Shown here: positions 10,366 to 21,053 of the stretch, piece after piece
Numbering within the stretch: the stretch's first letter is position 1
Layout: every line of letters starts with the position of its first letter
DNA from: Poecilobothrus nobilitatus
Lineage: Eukaryota > Arthropoda > Insecta > Diptera > Dolichopodidae
Direction of reading: 5' to 3'
DNA: 64,000 nt
Assembly (NCBI GenBank): GCA_947095535.1
Contig: OX352773.1
Coordinates: forward strand, 108,043,450 to 108,107,449
Notes under the pieces: model-generated
Told to the model about the DNA's origin: nothing
The model's input: the letters and a program-made list of their open reading frames with translations, nothing else
The model's database searches: none
Position numbers and translations under genes: made by a program

Positions 10366-10396
10366 TTTATTTATTTATTTATTTATTTATTTATTT
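10366..10396. repeat. TTTA microsatellite
   Basis: About seven to eight TTTA units just to the right of the errantivirus A target duplication. Shorter TTTA runs recur at 11513-11532 and 12393-12412. Confidence 0.9.
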
Positions 10397-10450
10397 GTCA
10401 TTCTGTCACGCTTTTTATTATCTTCGTAATCTGTTAGCAACATTTGTAAG

Positions 10451-11235
10451 TGTAGTATGGTGCAGAGGATAGTGTACAGGTTTCAAAAGTGGGGATTATG
10501 TTGTTCGAATCCAGTTCACATGCAACATTTTTTTTTTTTAACTATCTATTCATCAACATTTTTTGAATAAAATATGTATACATTTTTGTATATATCAATT
10601 TAAAACTTACATTTTTATCTCTTATTCATGCATACAAACATACACATTATACTTTTGATCTTTCCTGGTGTTTTGTATTAGCATAATTAGCAAAACACAA
10701 TCCATACATACAATATTTTTATGTATGTTGCTAAGTTATTTTGTTTACAACATTTGTTTAGTATTTAAATCAAAATATTTGCTGTCAACATTCTTTAATG
10801 CACATTGAATTAATGGATATATGGTGCAGAGGAAAGTGTACAGGTCTTGAAAGTGAGTGTAATGTGTGGACTGTGGTTCGAATCCAATTCGTATATGTAT
10901 CATTTTTTTTTTTTTTTTTTTAACTCTATTCATCAATATTTTTTAAATAAAATTTTATGTATAATAGATTCAAAACTTTATTTTTCTTCTTATTCATAAT
11001 TCATGCATACAATACACATGTATTTGATCTTTCCTGCTATAATAATTTAGTTCAATCAATCTTGATGTGCACATGGGTTTTGTATTAGGGTTTAGCAAAA
11101 CACAATATACATATATAGGTACATATAATATTTTTATGTTGCTAAATTATTTTGATTTAAAACATTTGTTTAGGATTTAAATAAGAATATTTGTTGTCAA
11201 CATTTTTTATTGCATATTGAATATGCATGGCGTTA
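10451..11235 (+). repeat. Two tandem SINE-like units with tRNA-type promoter heads
   Basis: Two related units (about 10451-10818 and 10819-11235) share a tRNA-like head, a T-run, and a common tail with CATGCATACAAACATACAC-like and TTTGTATTAG...AGCAAAACACAAT blocks. In the heads, A box TGGTGCAGAGG is at 10458-10468 and 10822-10832. The B box is GTTCGAATCC at 10503-10512 and the perfect GGTTCGAATCC at 10875-10885. Long T-runs follow (10521-10530 and 10903-10921) and would stop Pol III. A third, head-less tail is at about 11760-11850. These read as tRNA-derived SINEs or tRNA pseudogenes. Confidence 0.65.
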
Positions 11236-11481
11236 AAAATTAAGGTTTTATGTGTTTTATTTAGCAACATTATTATGTATATTGTGTATATATAGATATA
11301 CATATAAAACTTTATTCAAAATAATTCCAATTGCCAAATCAAACTACATACATATATAATATTATTTTTGTACATAGTAAAGAATGTAAAAAGTAAAGAT
11401 CATTACAAAATTATGCTTTTGCGCATTACGAATTATGATTTACAAACAAAATTTTGTCAACACAGAAAATTAAAACTACGT
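11236..11481. other. AT-rich spacer, no gene seen
   Basis: AT-rich sequence between the SINE-like units and the 880-bp tandem duplication. Nothing recognisable. Confidence 0.6.
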
Positions 11482-12361
11482 ATGTAAATATGTACGTACG
11501 TATGTACATAATATTTATTTATTTATTTATTTACATTCAGGTACCGTGTTTCATAAATGTGCCAGGTAGCTATACCCTTGTTTCCTGGTAGGAATGTGTA
11601 CGTGATATAATGATATATTATAAAGTATTTACATATTGCGATATATGAATATTTTTTTTTATATTATAATTATTGTACCCAGCCGGAAATCAAACCCGAG
11701 ACCTCTTATGAATGAGAAGCGGTGCGTCAACCACTGCACCAATGGCTGGATACACATAATATTATGTTAAACTAATTTCCTAAATTATTTTGTTCCGCTC
11801 CATTTGTTTATAATTTAAATCAAGATATTTGTCAACATTTTTTACTGCATGATCTTATTAAGCGATTAGGTAGGTAGGTCTTCAAGGTTAGATGTTTGTT
11901 TGGATATACGATATACTACTAATAGTATACTATAGAAATATACAGTAAAGTACATTTATGTATATCATTTTCATTCGAGTTATGTTGTTGGATTGTAATA
12001 TTTATATAATCACACTATTTTGGTACATATTTTACCCTTCGAGGTATTTTCTTTATTTATGAATTACATACTGGAATAAAAAAATTTTACTCTTGCGGTA
12101 ATGGAATCGATTTAACATCTCTTAATTTACTTAAACATTTGGTATAAAATTATAAAACGTATTTTATATCAGAAACAATAATTAATGTATGTATGAATAA
12201 AAAATATCCCATATTTTTAAATTCAAATTATGTGTTTCATTTAAAACTAAAAAGTATAAAATAAAATAATATGTAAAAAAAATATTTTTTAAAATATGCT
12301 TTTATCGAAACCAAATTCGCCCCCTAAAAAGTAGAAAATAAAATTGATTGCAAAACTTTAA
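11482..12361. repeat. 880-bp tandem duplication, unit 1
   Basis: Direct tandem copy of 12362-13241, starting at ATGTAAATATGTACGTACG. By eye the copies differ at about one base (a C/T in the TTTA-rich stretch near 11533/12413). The unit holds a minus-strand tRNA-like SINE head and otherwise AT-rich DNA. Confidence 0.9.
11678..11750 (-). repeat. tRNA-like SINE head, minus strand (unit 1)
   Basis: On the minus strand, an A box TGGTGCAGTGG (11731-11741) and a near-B box GGGTTTGATTTCC (11685-11697) are spaced as in a tRNA gene. The body differs from any canonical tRNA I can fold, so I read it as a tRNA-derived SINE head. Confidence 0.6.
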
Positions 12362-13241
12362 ATGTAAATATGTACGTACGTATGTACATAATATTTATTT
12401 ATTTATTTATTTATATTCAGGTACCGTGTTTCATAAATGTGCCAGGTAGCTATACCCTTGTTTCCTGGTAGGAATGTGTACGTGATATAATGATATATTA
12501 TAAAGTATTTACATATTGCGATATATGAATATTTTTTTTTATATTATAATTATTGTACCCAGCCGGAAATCAAACCCGAGACCTCTTATGAATGAGAAGC
12601 GGTGCGTCAACCACTGCACCAATGGCTGGATACACATAATATTATGTTAAACTAATTTCCTAAATTATTTTGTTCCGCTCCATTTGTTTATAATTTAAAT
12701 CAAGATATTTGTCAACATTTTTTACTGCATGATCTTATTAAGCGATTAGGTAGGTAGGTCTTCAAGGTTAGATGTTTGTTTGGATATACGATATACTACT
12801 AATAGTATACTATAGAAATATACAGTAAAGTACATTTATGTATATCATTTTCATTCGAGTTATGTTGTTGGATTGTAATATTTATATAATCACACTATTT
12901 TGGTACATATTTTACCCTTCGAGGTATTTTCTTTATTTATGAATTACATACTGGAATAAAAAAATTTTACTCTTGCGGTAATGGAATCGATTTAACATCT
13001 CTTAATTTACTTAAACATTTGGTATAAAATTATAAAACGTATTTTATATCAGAAACAATAATTAATGTATGTATGAATAAAAAATATCCCATATTTTTAA
13101 ATTCAAATTATGTGTTTCATTTAAAACTAAAAAGTATAAAATAAAATAATATGTAAAAAAAATATTTTTTAAAATATGCTTTTATCGAAACCAAATTCGC
13201 CCCCTAAAAAGTAGAAAATAAAATTGATTGCAAAACTTTAG
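12362..13241. repeat. 880-bp tandem duplication, unit 2
   Basis: Second copy of the 880-bp unit; its right edge runs into the foldback at 13142-13554. Confidence 0.9.
12558..12630 (-). repeat. tRNA-like SINE head, minus strand (unit 2)
   Basis: Same as the copy 880 bp to the left: A box at 12611-12621 and near-B box at 12565-12577 on the minus strand. Confidence 0.6.
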
Positions 13242-13554
13242 CTTTTTTGACTGTTATAATATAAAAGTGAATTGCTAGTGCAAGCATTTTGGACTGTTAT
13301 AATATAAAAGTAAATTGTTGGAATAAAAAAGAAACACGAACCTCAAATTTCCTAGATTTTTATTTAACCTTATTCCAGCAATTTACTTTTATATTATAAC
13401 AGTCCAAAATGCTTGCACTAGCAATTCACTTTTATATTATAACAGTCAAAAAAGCTAAAGTTTTGCAATCAATTTTATTTTCTACTTTTTAGGGGGCGAA
13501 TTTGGTTTCGATAAAAGCATATTTTAAAAAATATTTTTTTTACATATTATTTTT
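13142..13554. repeat. Long inverted repeat (foldback), arms of about 185 bp
   Basis: The left arm (13142-13326) and right arm (13370-13554) are near-perfect reverse complements, separated by a 43-bp spacer. Each arm contains two copies of a GACTGTTATAATATAAAAGT motif separated by a CTAGTGCAAGCATTTT segment. The left arm overlaps the end of the 880-bp unit, so the right arm is an inverted copy of that unit's end. Confidence 0.9.
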
Positions 13555-13686
13555 TAAATATAAAAGTATCTACATAATTTTGTATAATACAAATAATGTA
13601 AATAATTTTGTGTAATACAATTTAACTTTTTTTTTTATTGTACTCATGTTTACACTAGTTACAAATTTAAATTATATATTGTACAC
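13555..13686. repeat. Flank shared by all three BEL-1 copies
   Basis: About 130 bp of AT-rich DNA just outside the left LTR, also present at 25940-26049 and 45729-45861. Since independent insertions would not share flanks, it shows that the BEL-1 copies multiplied by segmental duplication rather than by separate transposition. Confidence 0.75.
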
Positions 13687-14293
13687 ATTTTGACTTAGCT
13701 TATTAAGAATTCATAATGTTTCTTTCTCACAAAGCTTAACAAATAGTTTGAGATAAAAAATAAAACGCTAAATTTTCCAATAATTCAATTTCGATCAATT
13801 TTATTACAATCTTTCTTTTTCAACGACTCGATAGCGATTAAACTTAAAAAATTAGACAATATTATATTAAATCTTATTCTAACTGAAAAAAAAGAGACAT
13901 ATGATTGTAGTACATAAGAAATCCATCCAAAAGCGATGATTAAAAATTAATTAAATTAATACTTTATCCTATCACGATGACATCTGGTGACGGATAGAAT
14001 TAATAATGAAGTTAATTAACTATTATACTATGTGTTACAATTATGAAAGAATACTAACGATTTCTTATAGTAAAAAAGAAAAAGACGATTTCGGTAATTA
14101 TTGATAATTAGAAGTAACAATATATGTACATAAAAATTTGGATAATTCGAAGTAACAATATATGTACATAAAAATTTGGATTACTATTGGTAAGTTTAAA
14201 TACAATACAAAAATAATGATTAATTTATTTTCAAGTGTTGATGGTTGGTTCCATAGATGTGTAACTCAGGATGACTTTAGATAAGTATTTCCT
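13687..14293 (-). repeat. BEL-1 copy 1, 3' LTR (left)
   Basis: About 607 bp matching 20339-21053, but lacking a segment of about 110 bp and a 16-bp segment near the right end. Confidence 0.8.
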
Positions 14294-15552
14294 GTATTTT
14301 TATACACGTACCATAAGTATCGGGTATAATAAAATTACTCCTCCGCTTGTAACACCTCGAAATAAGTGAGCTAGATGTACCTTCAAAGGTATGGATCGGA
14401 TCAGAATCAAATTCTGAGTCGATTGAGCCATGTCCGTCCGTCAGCACGTTAACTCAAAACCTAAGAAACCTAGAATATTGAAATTTACACAAAATATTCT
14501 GGGAGCAATTTGTAGGCTGAGTTCCGACCAAAACTTCGGGTAGCTCTGTAACTTAAACACCTGTTAAAATTTTTTTGATTGAAATTTATATACATATGTA
14601 TATACATAAAAATTAAAGCTTCAACATTATAGTCTTATTTCTGTTAACAACTTTTTTTAATAATATAGGGTTACTTTATAGTTGATGAAAGTGTTACTTG
14701 ATTTTTTCAAATTTTCTAACAAATTTTAACGAATTTTTTGCATTTTGTTTTACTCGATAATTTGAAATTGTTGAGGATATAATGCGTAGTACAAAAAAAT
14801 GTAAATAAATAAACAACATAACGGTTGCTTGAAGAATTTTTATTTATATGATATTGATATACATACATACTTATATAATATCATGTTTATTTACATATTG
14901 TATATGTCACTGATGAATGAATGATAAGAGTATAGATGTATATTATATAGCGCCGTATTTACATACATATATGTATTTTATTGTTTATTGTACTTATAAA
15001 AAATTATTCTATGAATGGAAGTATTTTTAAAGAAATATTGCAATGTATGGCGATATACTTATAACAATATAAATATACTATGTGCGCATTAATACAACGT
15101 AATATTTAAAATTATATTTACTATTTTCTACTAAGTAAATTTAATATACATTTATCGCTTAGTATTAAATGGTACTATAGAATTTTTGAAAAAGTTTTGG
15201 ATTGATAATCGTTATGTGGAAGGTTATAATCTGCTTTTGAAGAATGCATAAACATATAGTTTGAATATACATATGTCCAAACCATAGTTCTAAAAATTAT
15301 AAAATTCACCCAAATTATTTTAAAATACTAAAATATTAAAAATATAATATTGTAAGCAGAGTGACAGGCTGTGAACATACTAAGGGTTCGTATGGGTATC
15401 TAAGAGTTGACAGAGGCAACTGTATTCTTTCTCGTTTTTAAGTAGGCTGTATTAGATTTTAGTGGGTTTGAATGGTATGTGCGGTTTTTAAAGAATGAGA
15501 TACTTGTGTGTGTGTGTGTAGATATAAGGAAAATACATAATTTTGCAATTGG
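14294..15552 (-). other. BEL-1 copy 1 3' non-coding region with a nested GTCCGTCCG repeat head
   Basis: No coding sequence. At about 14310-14485 it contains a hairpin-like TATACACG...CGGGTATAAT end and then a conserved head: GGATCGGATCAGAATC, GAGTCGATTGAGCCATGTCCGTCCGTC, AACTCAAAACC (split here for length, about 14390-14470). Related heads occur at 25736 and 38370. The rest is AT-rich with a short GT microsatellite near 15510. Copy 3 keeps about 420 bp (51050-51480) that is deleted here near 14545. Confidence 0.6.
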
Positions 15553-16478
15553 TCATTTTAAGATTGAATTTTTTGTTTTTACGGTCGCGACGCGGATTAA
15601 CCCATCCGTACCGGGGTGCAATTCTGTAATGCGAGCTAGTAACCAACGACAGGATGGTAGGTTTTCATCTTTTAAGATGACCACGTCTTCAATTTGAACA
15701 TCTTGAATTTGTTTTGTCCATTTTGGACGCTGTTGCAATCTGGTTAAGTATTCAGTATTCCAGCGTTTCCAAAAATTTTGATATAAACGTTGTAAATGTT
15801 GCCATCGATTTAAGTGAGTCGTTTTGAGATCTAATATGGACGGCTCAGGTGGAGTTAGAATTGTGTCACCAATTAGAAAGTGAGCCGTTTTTGCACTCCT
15901 TCCTTTATATGTTTTTAATTCAAACGGACCGCAATAATCGATACCAGTGTGTGAAAATGGGCGACACATTTGTACTCTAGTTGCGGGAAGATTGCCCATA
16001 AATTGTTCTCTCACATCAGCTTTTTGCCGAAAACATGTTATGCATTTGTGAATATGATGTCGTATCGTATTGCGGGCATTTAGTAACCAATACTTTTGTC
16101 TTAGAATAGTTGCCATTAATTGAAATCCCCCATGCAGAGTTTCCGTCTGAGTTTTTCTTATGAGTAGCTGTGTGACGTGATCTTTGTCAGGAATGATTAT
16201 AGGGTGCCTTTGATTGTATGATAGTGACGATTGTTGTATTCTTCCGGTTACTCTCAAAATTTCGTTGTGATCTAAAAACGGAGTTAATTTCGATAAAGGA
16301 TCGATCTTCGGCTTATATGTGGAGCTTTTCAGTTCGGATATCTCCTTCGAAAAGTGCCTATTTTGCATCCGTTTGTTTAAAATCTGCAATGATGTTTGTA
16401 TTTCGTGAGCCTTTCAATAGTTGGTCGTTTTCGATGTGGGTTTTTTAAAATTTTTAGCAAACCTTATGCAATAGGCGG
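15553..16478 (-). pseudogene. BEL-1 integrase lacking its catalytic core (copy 1)
   Basis: An open minus-strand frame of 278 codons (15553-16389), preceded by a broken segment to 16478. It shows the integrase N-terminal part (GRIQ..., HPIIIP) and the HHCC zinc site within LHGGFQLMATILRQKYW and HKCITCFRQ. It then has the MGNLPATRV and GIDYCGPFELKTYKG blocks. Directly after GRSAK it jumps to AHFLIGDT, which normally lies about 150 residues further on, after the DDE core. The join is at about 15885-15895. The C-terminal domain (WxxEYLxxLQxRxKW, VxIKDENLP-like) is present. Without catalytic acidic residues it cannot integrate DNA. The same join is in all three copies. Confidence 0.85.
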
Positions 16479-16947
16479 TCACCCTAAGTAATTTTGTGAA
16501 CGATGAAAAATTTGTTTCAAAATATGTGTTCTTTTAACTGGGCAGGATACATACCGTGGATTTGTCGGATTCTGTTTTGAAGGAACATGATCCCATAAAT
16601 TTCTCCCAAGCTGTTCATGTATGTCTGACATTTGCATAAGTATTTTCGCTAATATGATTGTGGGTGATAGGTAATCAAGTGGATCGAAAAACTTGGCGAG
16701 TTGCGACAGTATTTTACGTTTTGTCCATGTTTCAGAATTTTCATCCAAATTTACAGAATACATACAGGTATTTTTGTTCGTATTCAATGTGATGAGAAGA
16801 GTTCGAACAGTTTCATTTTCTTCTAAAGATGACAATAAGGTAACTTTATTGTTTTGTATTTCAAAAGGTTTCGTTTATTCCTTACAATTGGATGCCCAAT
16901 TTCGAAGTGGCAACCCAGCAGAGTTGGTTAATTTAAGTATTTGGTAA
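16479..16947 (-). pseudogene. BEL-1 RT C-terminus fused to the end of RNase H (copy 1)
   Basis: The minus strand reads an RT connection block (KRKILSQLAKFFDPLDYLSP, ILAKILMQ) joined at about 16605-16630 to WDHVPSKQNPT, the motif that closes BEL RNase H. The intervening RNase H domain with its D-E-D residues is missing. The N-terminal part (to 16947) is out of frame, and the sequence following SKQNPT differs from copy 3, which keeps CASRG. The deletion is shared by copies 2 and 3. Confidence 0.8.
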
Positions 16948-16959
16948 CTCGATGGCTTC

Positions 16960-17597
16960 TTTGGGAGGGTCCACACCTGATAGAAGATCGTCAATATAGA
17001 AATCAGTGGACGTTGTTCTTGCTTGCTATAGGGTAGTTGTCTTTTTCATCAATAGCCAGTTGTTGCAAAACTTTTGTTGCTAAATAAGGAGCGATTTTTG
17101 TACCAAAGGTTACCGTCAATAATTTATAATCTCTAATAGGTTGATTTGAATTATCTCTCCAAGCTATTCTCTGGAATTCTGTATTTGAATCTTCGACACG
17201 AATTTGGCGATACATCTTTTCAATGTCAGCGGTAAATGCAATGCTATGTTTTCTCCAACGAATCAGAATTTTGACTAAATCATCTTGTACCACCGGACTC
17301 TTTAAAAGCATGTCATTTAACGACAATCCACTTGATGTTGTTTTGGATGCATATAGAGACTATCTTCACCATTAGTAACTTGTATCATGTAATCAAGATC
17401 GATGTATTCTTGTAAACATTTTTGATACACTTTTTTTTAAATTTGGATTTTATCCAATTTATTTCAAGCTGATACAAACGGCGCACCGCAATGTCTCTTG
17501 ATTTCCCTAAGTGATGTTGCTCAGTTATCTCTTTAAATGACAATGAAACTTGGTATAGTCCTGATTTTAAACGAATAGTGGTTGATTCAAAAAATTG
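16960..17597 (-). pseudogene. BEL-1 reverse transcriptase core (copy 1, frameshifted)
   Basis: The clearest part is 17003-17326 (107 codons): SLNDMLLKSPVVQDD, IAFTADIEKMYRQI and LLTVTFGTKIAPYLATKVLQ, all BEL/Pao RT blocks. Near 17016-17030 an extra base shifts the frame just before the YIDD catalytic motif, which lies in another frame at about 16985. Upstream (17327-17597) the N-terminal RT region is readable with frame breaks, and a stretch of about 110 bp retained in copy 3 is deleted near 17348. Confidence 0.8.
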
Positions 17598-18240
17598 TTA
17601 ACATTTGATTTTTTCTTCTGATTGATTTTGTTGTTTCGGAAATTCCTCAATTTCCCAAAAAGCTTTCAATTCTTTATCGTGATCAGCACACATATGAAAA
17701 TTTTTAACAGTAAGTTGTGGTTCTCCTGCACAATTAATGTTACCCGAAAATATCCATTCAAAAATCGTTTTCTGGGCTGTGGGCGAACCCGTACTGCCTT
17801 TTCTTAGGCCCTCTAATATTATGCTGCTAAAAACGTCTGCTCCAAGTAATAAATCTATTGGCCCAGATTGATCAAATCGTGGATCTGCCAGTTGTAAACC
17901 ATGTAAATGTTCCCAATGTTGCACTTCTATCTTTGAAGTTGGTAGATGATTTGTTAATGTTTTTAAAACGAGACTTTCGACTTCTAGCAAAGTTTCCTTG
18001 GTTAAGGTTTGAAGGCTAAATCCGACTCTAAAAATGACATGATGTGTTTGACTCTTTCCTATCCTTTGCACAGTAGCGCGGACTGGTTCTCTTCTTAAAC
18101 ATACCTGTTGAACAACTCTTTCGGTGATGAACGTGGCTTGAGACCCTTGGTCAATGAGTGCTCTAATCAGGCTTTGTTTACCTGAAGGAGCGACAATTGT
18201 GATCCCAGCGGTTGCTAGTAAAATTTGATTATTCTGCCGG
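17598..18240 (-). pseudogene. BEL-1 aspartic protease (copy 1)
   Basis: Open minus-strand frame with the retropepsin-like domain of BEL elements (DUF1758 type). The active site ALIDQGSQATFITE has D-Q-G in place of D-T/S-G, as usual in this clade. Later blocks are PIDLLLGADVFSSIIL and the end TIFEWIFSGNI. The frame stays open upstream of 18071 to at least 18240. It would process the polyprotein if the element were intact. No start codon of its own is expected, since it is part of Gag-Pol. Confidence 0.8.
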
Positions 18241-18419
18241 TGTGTGATAAATGATTGAACATCGGATGTATTTAAAAAATTGGAGTTTATGATTTGAGTT
18301 TGATTATTTGGTACAAAACTTGGGCTATTGGGAGTTATTCTGTTGTTTGATGTTGCTCGGGAACTACTAGGCTGACTGGATTGATTAGTAGATTGACTAT
18401 TTTGTTGGTTATTTAAAAG

Positions 18420-18632
18420 CGTGTGATGTTTCTTTTTGCAATATTGGCAAACTCTCGTACTGGGACAATTAACAACCCTATGCCCAAACCCTAAATAGTT
18501 GATATATAAATTTTTTGCCTTTATAAAGTCTAAACGTTTACCCTGATTTAGCTTTAGAAATTTATCACATTGCCGAATGGTGTGTTGGCCTTGACAACCG
18601 ACACGTGAAGCTGGAGTTGCAATGTGATACGA
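18420..18632 (-). pseudogene. BEL-1 Gag zinc-knuckle region (copy 1)
   Basis: After a TAA that ends the capsid ORF, the same frame continues with VGCQGQHTIRQCDKF and CQYCKKKHHTLL, the BEL nucleocapsid knuckles (C-x2-C-x3-H-x4-C pattern). Copy 1 has Arg where copy 2 keeps the first Cys. The TAA between capsid and knuckles is shared with copy 2. Confidence 0.75.
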
Positions 18633-19614
18633 TTATGTTGTAGTTTTGTTTCGATTAATGTTAAAAATGGTTGCTGGCTGTTTCTGTATTGGGTTTTTGC
18701 TATTTATAGCTTCTAAGGTGCGGAATCTCGATTCTAGAAATTCTTTGAGTGTTTTCCATGATGGCAATTCTTTCATTGTGCAAGTTTCTTGCTCCCACAA
18801 CTCATGCGTTTCGGTTGGAAGCTTGTTGACAATTAAAAAAACTAAAATCGGGTCCCATTCTTTCGTAGAAATATCCAGATTGTCTAGAGCGTGTAAGCAT
18901 TTAGATGTTGTGTCTAATAATCCTCTGATCCCGTGGGCTGACTCTTGTTGAACTTTTGACTGAAATAATAATGTCTTTAATTGTGTATTTACTAAGACTT
19001 TTCGATTGTCATATCGATCCTGTAATAGTGACCATGCTGAAAAATAATTCTTTTCTGTTACCTGGTACGGCCTCAAAAACTGTTCTGGTTCTCCTACAAG
19101 GTGCATCTTTAAATACTGCAATTTTTGAACTGGACTCAGAGAATCATTTTGGTGTACCATTGTTCTAAAAAGGTCATAGAAGGTTGGCCATTTTTTGTAA
19201 TCACCATCGAATTTATCAAGTGAGACCTTTGGTAACTTCAAGCCGTACTCCAGAGTGATTCTCGACTGGTTGAATTGTATCATGCTATTCTCGGTTTCCT
19301 TTAATGCGTTTCCTGCAAAGTCTGTTTCATATCGGCTTTCAATTGTTTCGTAATTAGTGTTAAGTAATCTTCTACCTCAGCATAGCTATCCTCTTCAAAT
19401 AACTATAACTCTTTTGGGTCCCCTTTTCTGACAACCTTTGAACTAATAATCTTTTATGCCCACTGACAAATGTCTCCCAATACCCTTGAAAAGCTGCTAA
19501 CCTTCTTTGCTAAAACCCTTTAGTGCGTTTATCCTTCGCCGTCTTTTTATAATTATTAAAGCAACTTTCAATGATTTCCTTTTGTGCCAACTGAGCATTT
19601 ATTAAGTCTTCCAT
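18633..19614 (-). pseudogene. BEL-1 Gag (copy 1)
   Basis: 18633-19283 is open for 216 codons and has the DUF1759-type capsid region: LPKVSLDKFDGDYKKWPTFY, a LQYLKMHLVGEPEQFL block and a WDPILVFLIVNKLPTETHELWE block. The N-terminus starts at ATG 19612-19614 and includes an in-frame TAG plus a frameshift before joining the open part. Gag would form the particle. It is inactive as it stands. The 5' leader lies between 19615 and 20319. Confidence 0.85.
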
Positions 19615-20319
19615 CTTTCTTTTAATTTATTTACCTCAACTAAAACACCCACCAAATTCAGATAAATTTTTTAAAATAAAAAACAAATGTAACCCCTCTT
19701 ACAAGCTTTTTTATACCACTTCATGAAATTAATAAGAATTATTCGAACCACGCTCTGTCCAGAAATCCAAAAACCCATTCAAATATGTATATGGGTGTAT
19801 TTAAAGCTCATGTACACTATGTAAATTTATTTATTACGTTCCAATAGGCATATCCTTTAAATATGTATATAGGTATATTTAAAGTTAATGATATAATGTT
19901 TAAATATCCAAAAAAATCAAATATAATAATGTGCAAAATTATGTATGGTTCCAAAAAATATTTTCAAATATTTTAAAATGTATATAACCGTTTACTCACC
20001 CTAATTCTGACATTCTGGAACTTACCGCGTACGCGATTCGCGATATTACCGATGCCGTACCAAATATTTTGCCACTCCACTACACTACATCAATGTTCTT
20101 ATAGTTTATATTTTTTAATTTTTTACCTATAGCACTCTTATAGTTTACAGTTTTATTTTTTTTTGTTTTAATAGATTTTTTTTTAACCACTACAAAATTT
20201 TGATTAACCGTTTCCACTAGATTATTTATTTATTTTTTTTCTTTTTTTGAACCAGAGCTTAACCACCAAAATGTTTGAGAATATTTCTCCAAATGGATTT
20301 TAAGCACACTATATCATTT
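19615..20319 (-). other. BEL-1 copy 1 5' leader
   Basis: About 700 bp of AT-rich untranslated leader between gag and the primer site; no ORF. It includes a repeated AAATATGTATATGGGTGTATTTAAAG-like motif (about 19775-19800 and 19858-19880). Confidence 0.6.
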
Positions 20320-20338
20320 ATCCGGCTCGAAGGACAAT
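20320..20338 (-). other. BEL-1 copy 1 primer-binding site
   Basis: The minus strand reads ATTGTCCTTCGAGCCGGAT directly after the 5' LTR. From memory, TCCTTCGAGCCGGA-type primer sites are common in BEL/Pao elements; the tRNA was not identified. Confidence 0.6.
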
Positions 20339-21053
20339 ATTTTGACTTAGCTTATTAAGAATTCATAATGTTTCTTTCCCACAAAGCTTAACAAATAGTT
20401 TGAGATAAAAGATAAAACGCTAAATTTTCCAATAATTCAATTTCGATCAATTTTATTACAATCTTTCTTTTTCAACGACTCGATAGCGATTAAACTTAAA
20501 AAATTAGACAATATTATATTAAAACTTATTCTAACAGAAAAAAAAATGCCATTAACATTATGATCATATAGTTCCTTATGTACTATAGTTCATTGACCTT
20601 AGCAGTAACAAAAGGAATTATAATCGACATTACATAAGAGACATATGATTGTAGTACATAAGAAATCTATCCAAAAGCGATGATTAAAAACTAATTAAAT
20701 TAATATTTTATACTATCACGATGACATCTGGTGACGGATAGAATTAATAATGAAGTTAATTAACAATTATACTATGTGTTACAATTATGAAACAATACTA
20801 ACGATTTCTTATAGTAAAAAAGAGAAAGACGATTTCGGTAATTATTGATAATTAGAAGTAACAATATATGTACATAAAAATTTGGAAAATTCGAAGTAAC
20901 AATATATGTACATAAAAATTTGGATTATTATTGGTAAGTTTAAATACAATACAAAAATAATGATTAATTTTTTTTCAGGTGTTGATGATTGGTTCCATAG
21001 ATGTTGAGACCCTGGACGGTGTAACTCAGGATGACTTTAGATAAGTATTTCCT
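20339..21053 (-). repeat. BEL-1 copy 1, 5' LTR (right)
   Basis: About 715 bp, with a segment of about 110 bp (near 20545-20640) absent from three of the other LTRs but present in the copy-3 LTR. Confidence 0.8.

Larger units (their letters stand above)
13687..21053 (-). mobile_element. BEL/Pao retrotransposon BEL-1, copy 1 (defective)
   Basis: Minus-strand element of about 7.4 kb. From its 5' end (right): LTR 20339-21053, primer site 20320-20338, gag, protease, RT, integrase remnant, 3' region, LTR 13687-14293. The protein order and the DUF1759-type Gag, DQG protease and HHCC integrase are typical of BEL/Pao. Multiple frame breaks, and internal deletions remove the RNase H and integrase catalytic cores, so it could move only in trans, if at all. 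The left LTR lacks about 110 bp and 16 bp present in the right one. Confidence 0.9.

Noticed and set aside
10458..10530. Functional tRNA gene
   Set aside because: Pol III boxes fit, but no acceptor stem or anticodon arm folds convincingly and the unit has a SINE-like tail.
15479..15697. Plus-strand ORF antisense to the BEL-1 integrase (also at 27857-28075 and 61874-62113)
   Set aside because: It overlaps a recognisable integrase frame on the other strand and recurs only because the element recurs; no conserved domain.
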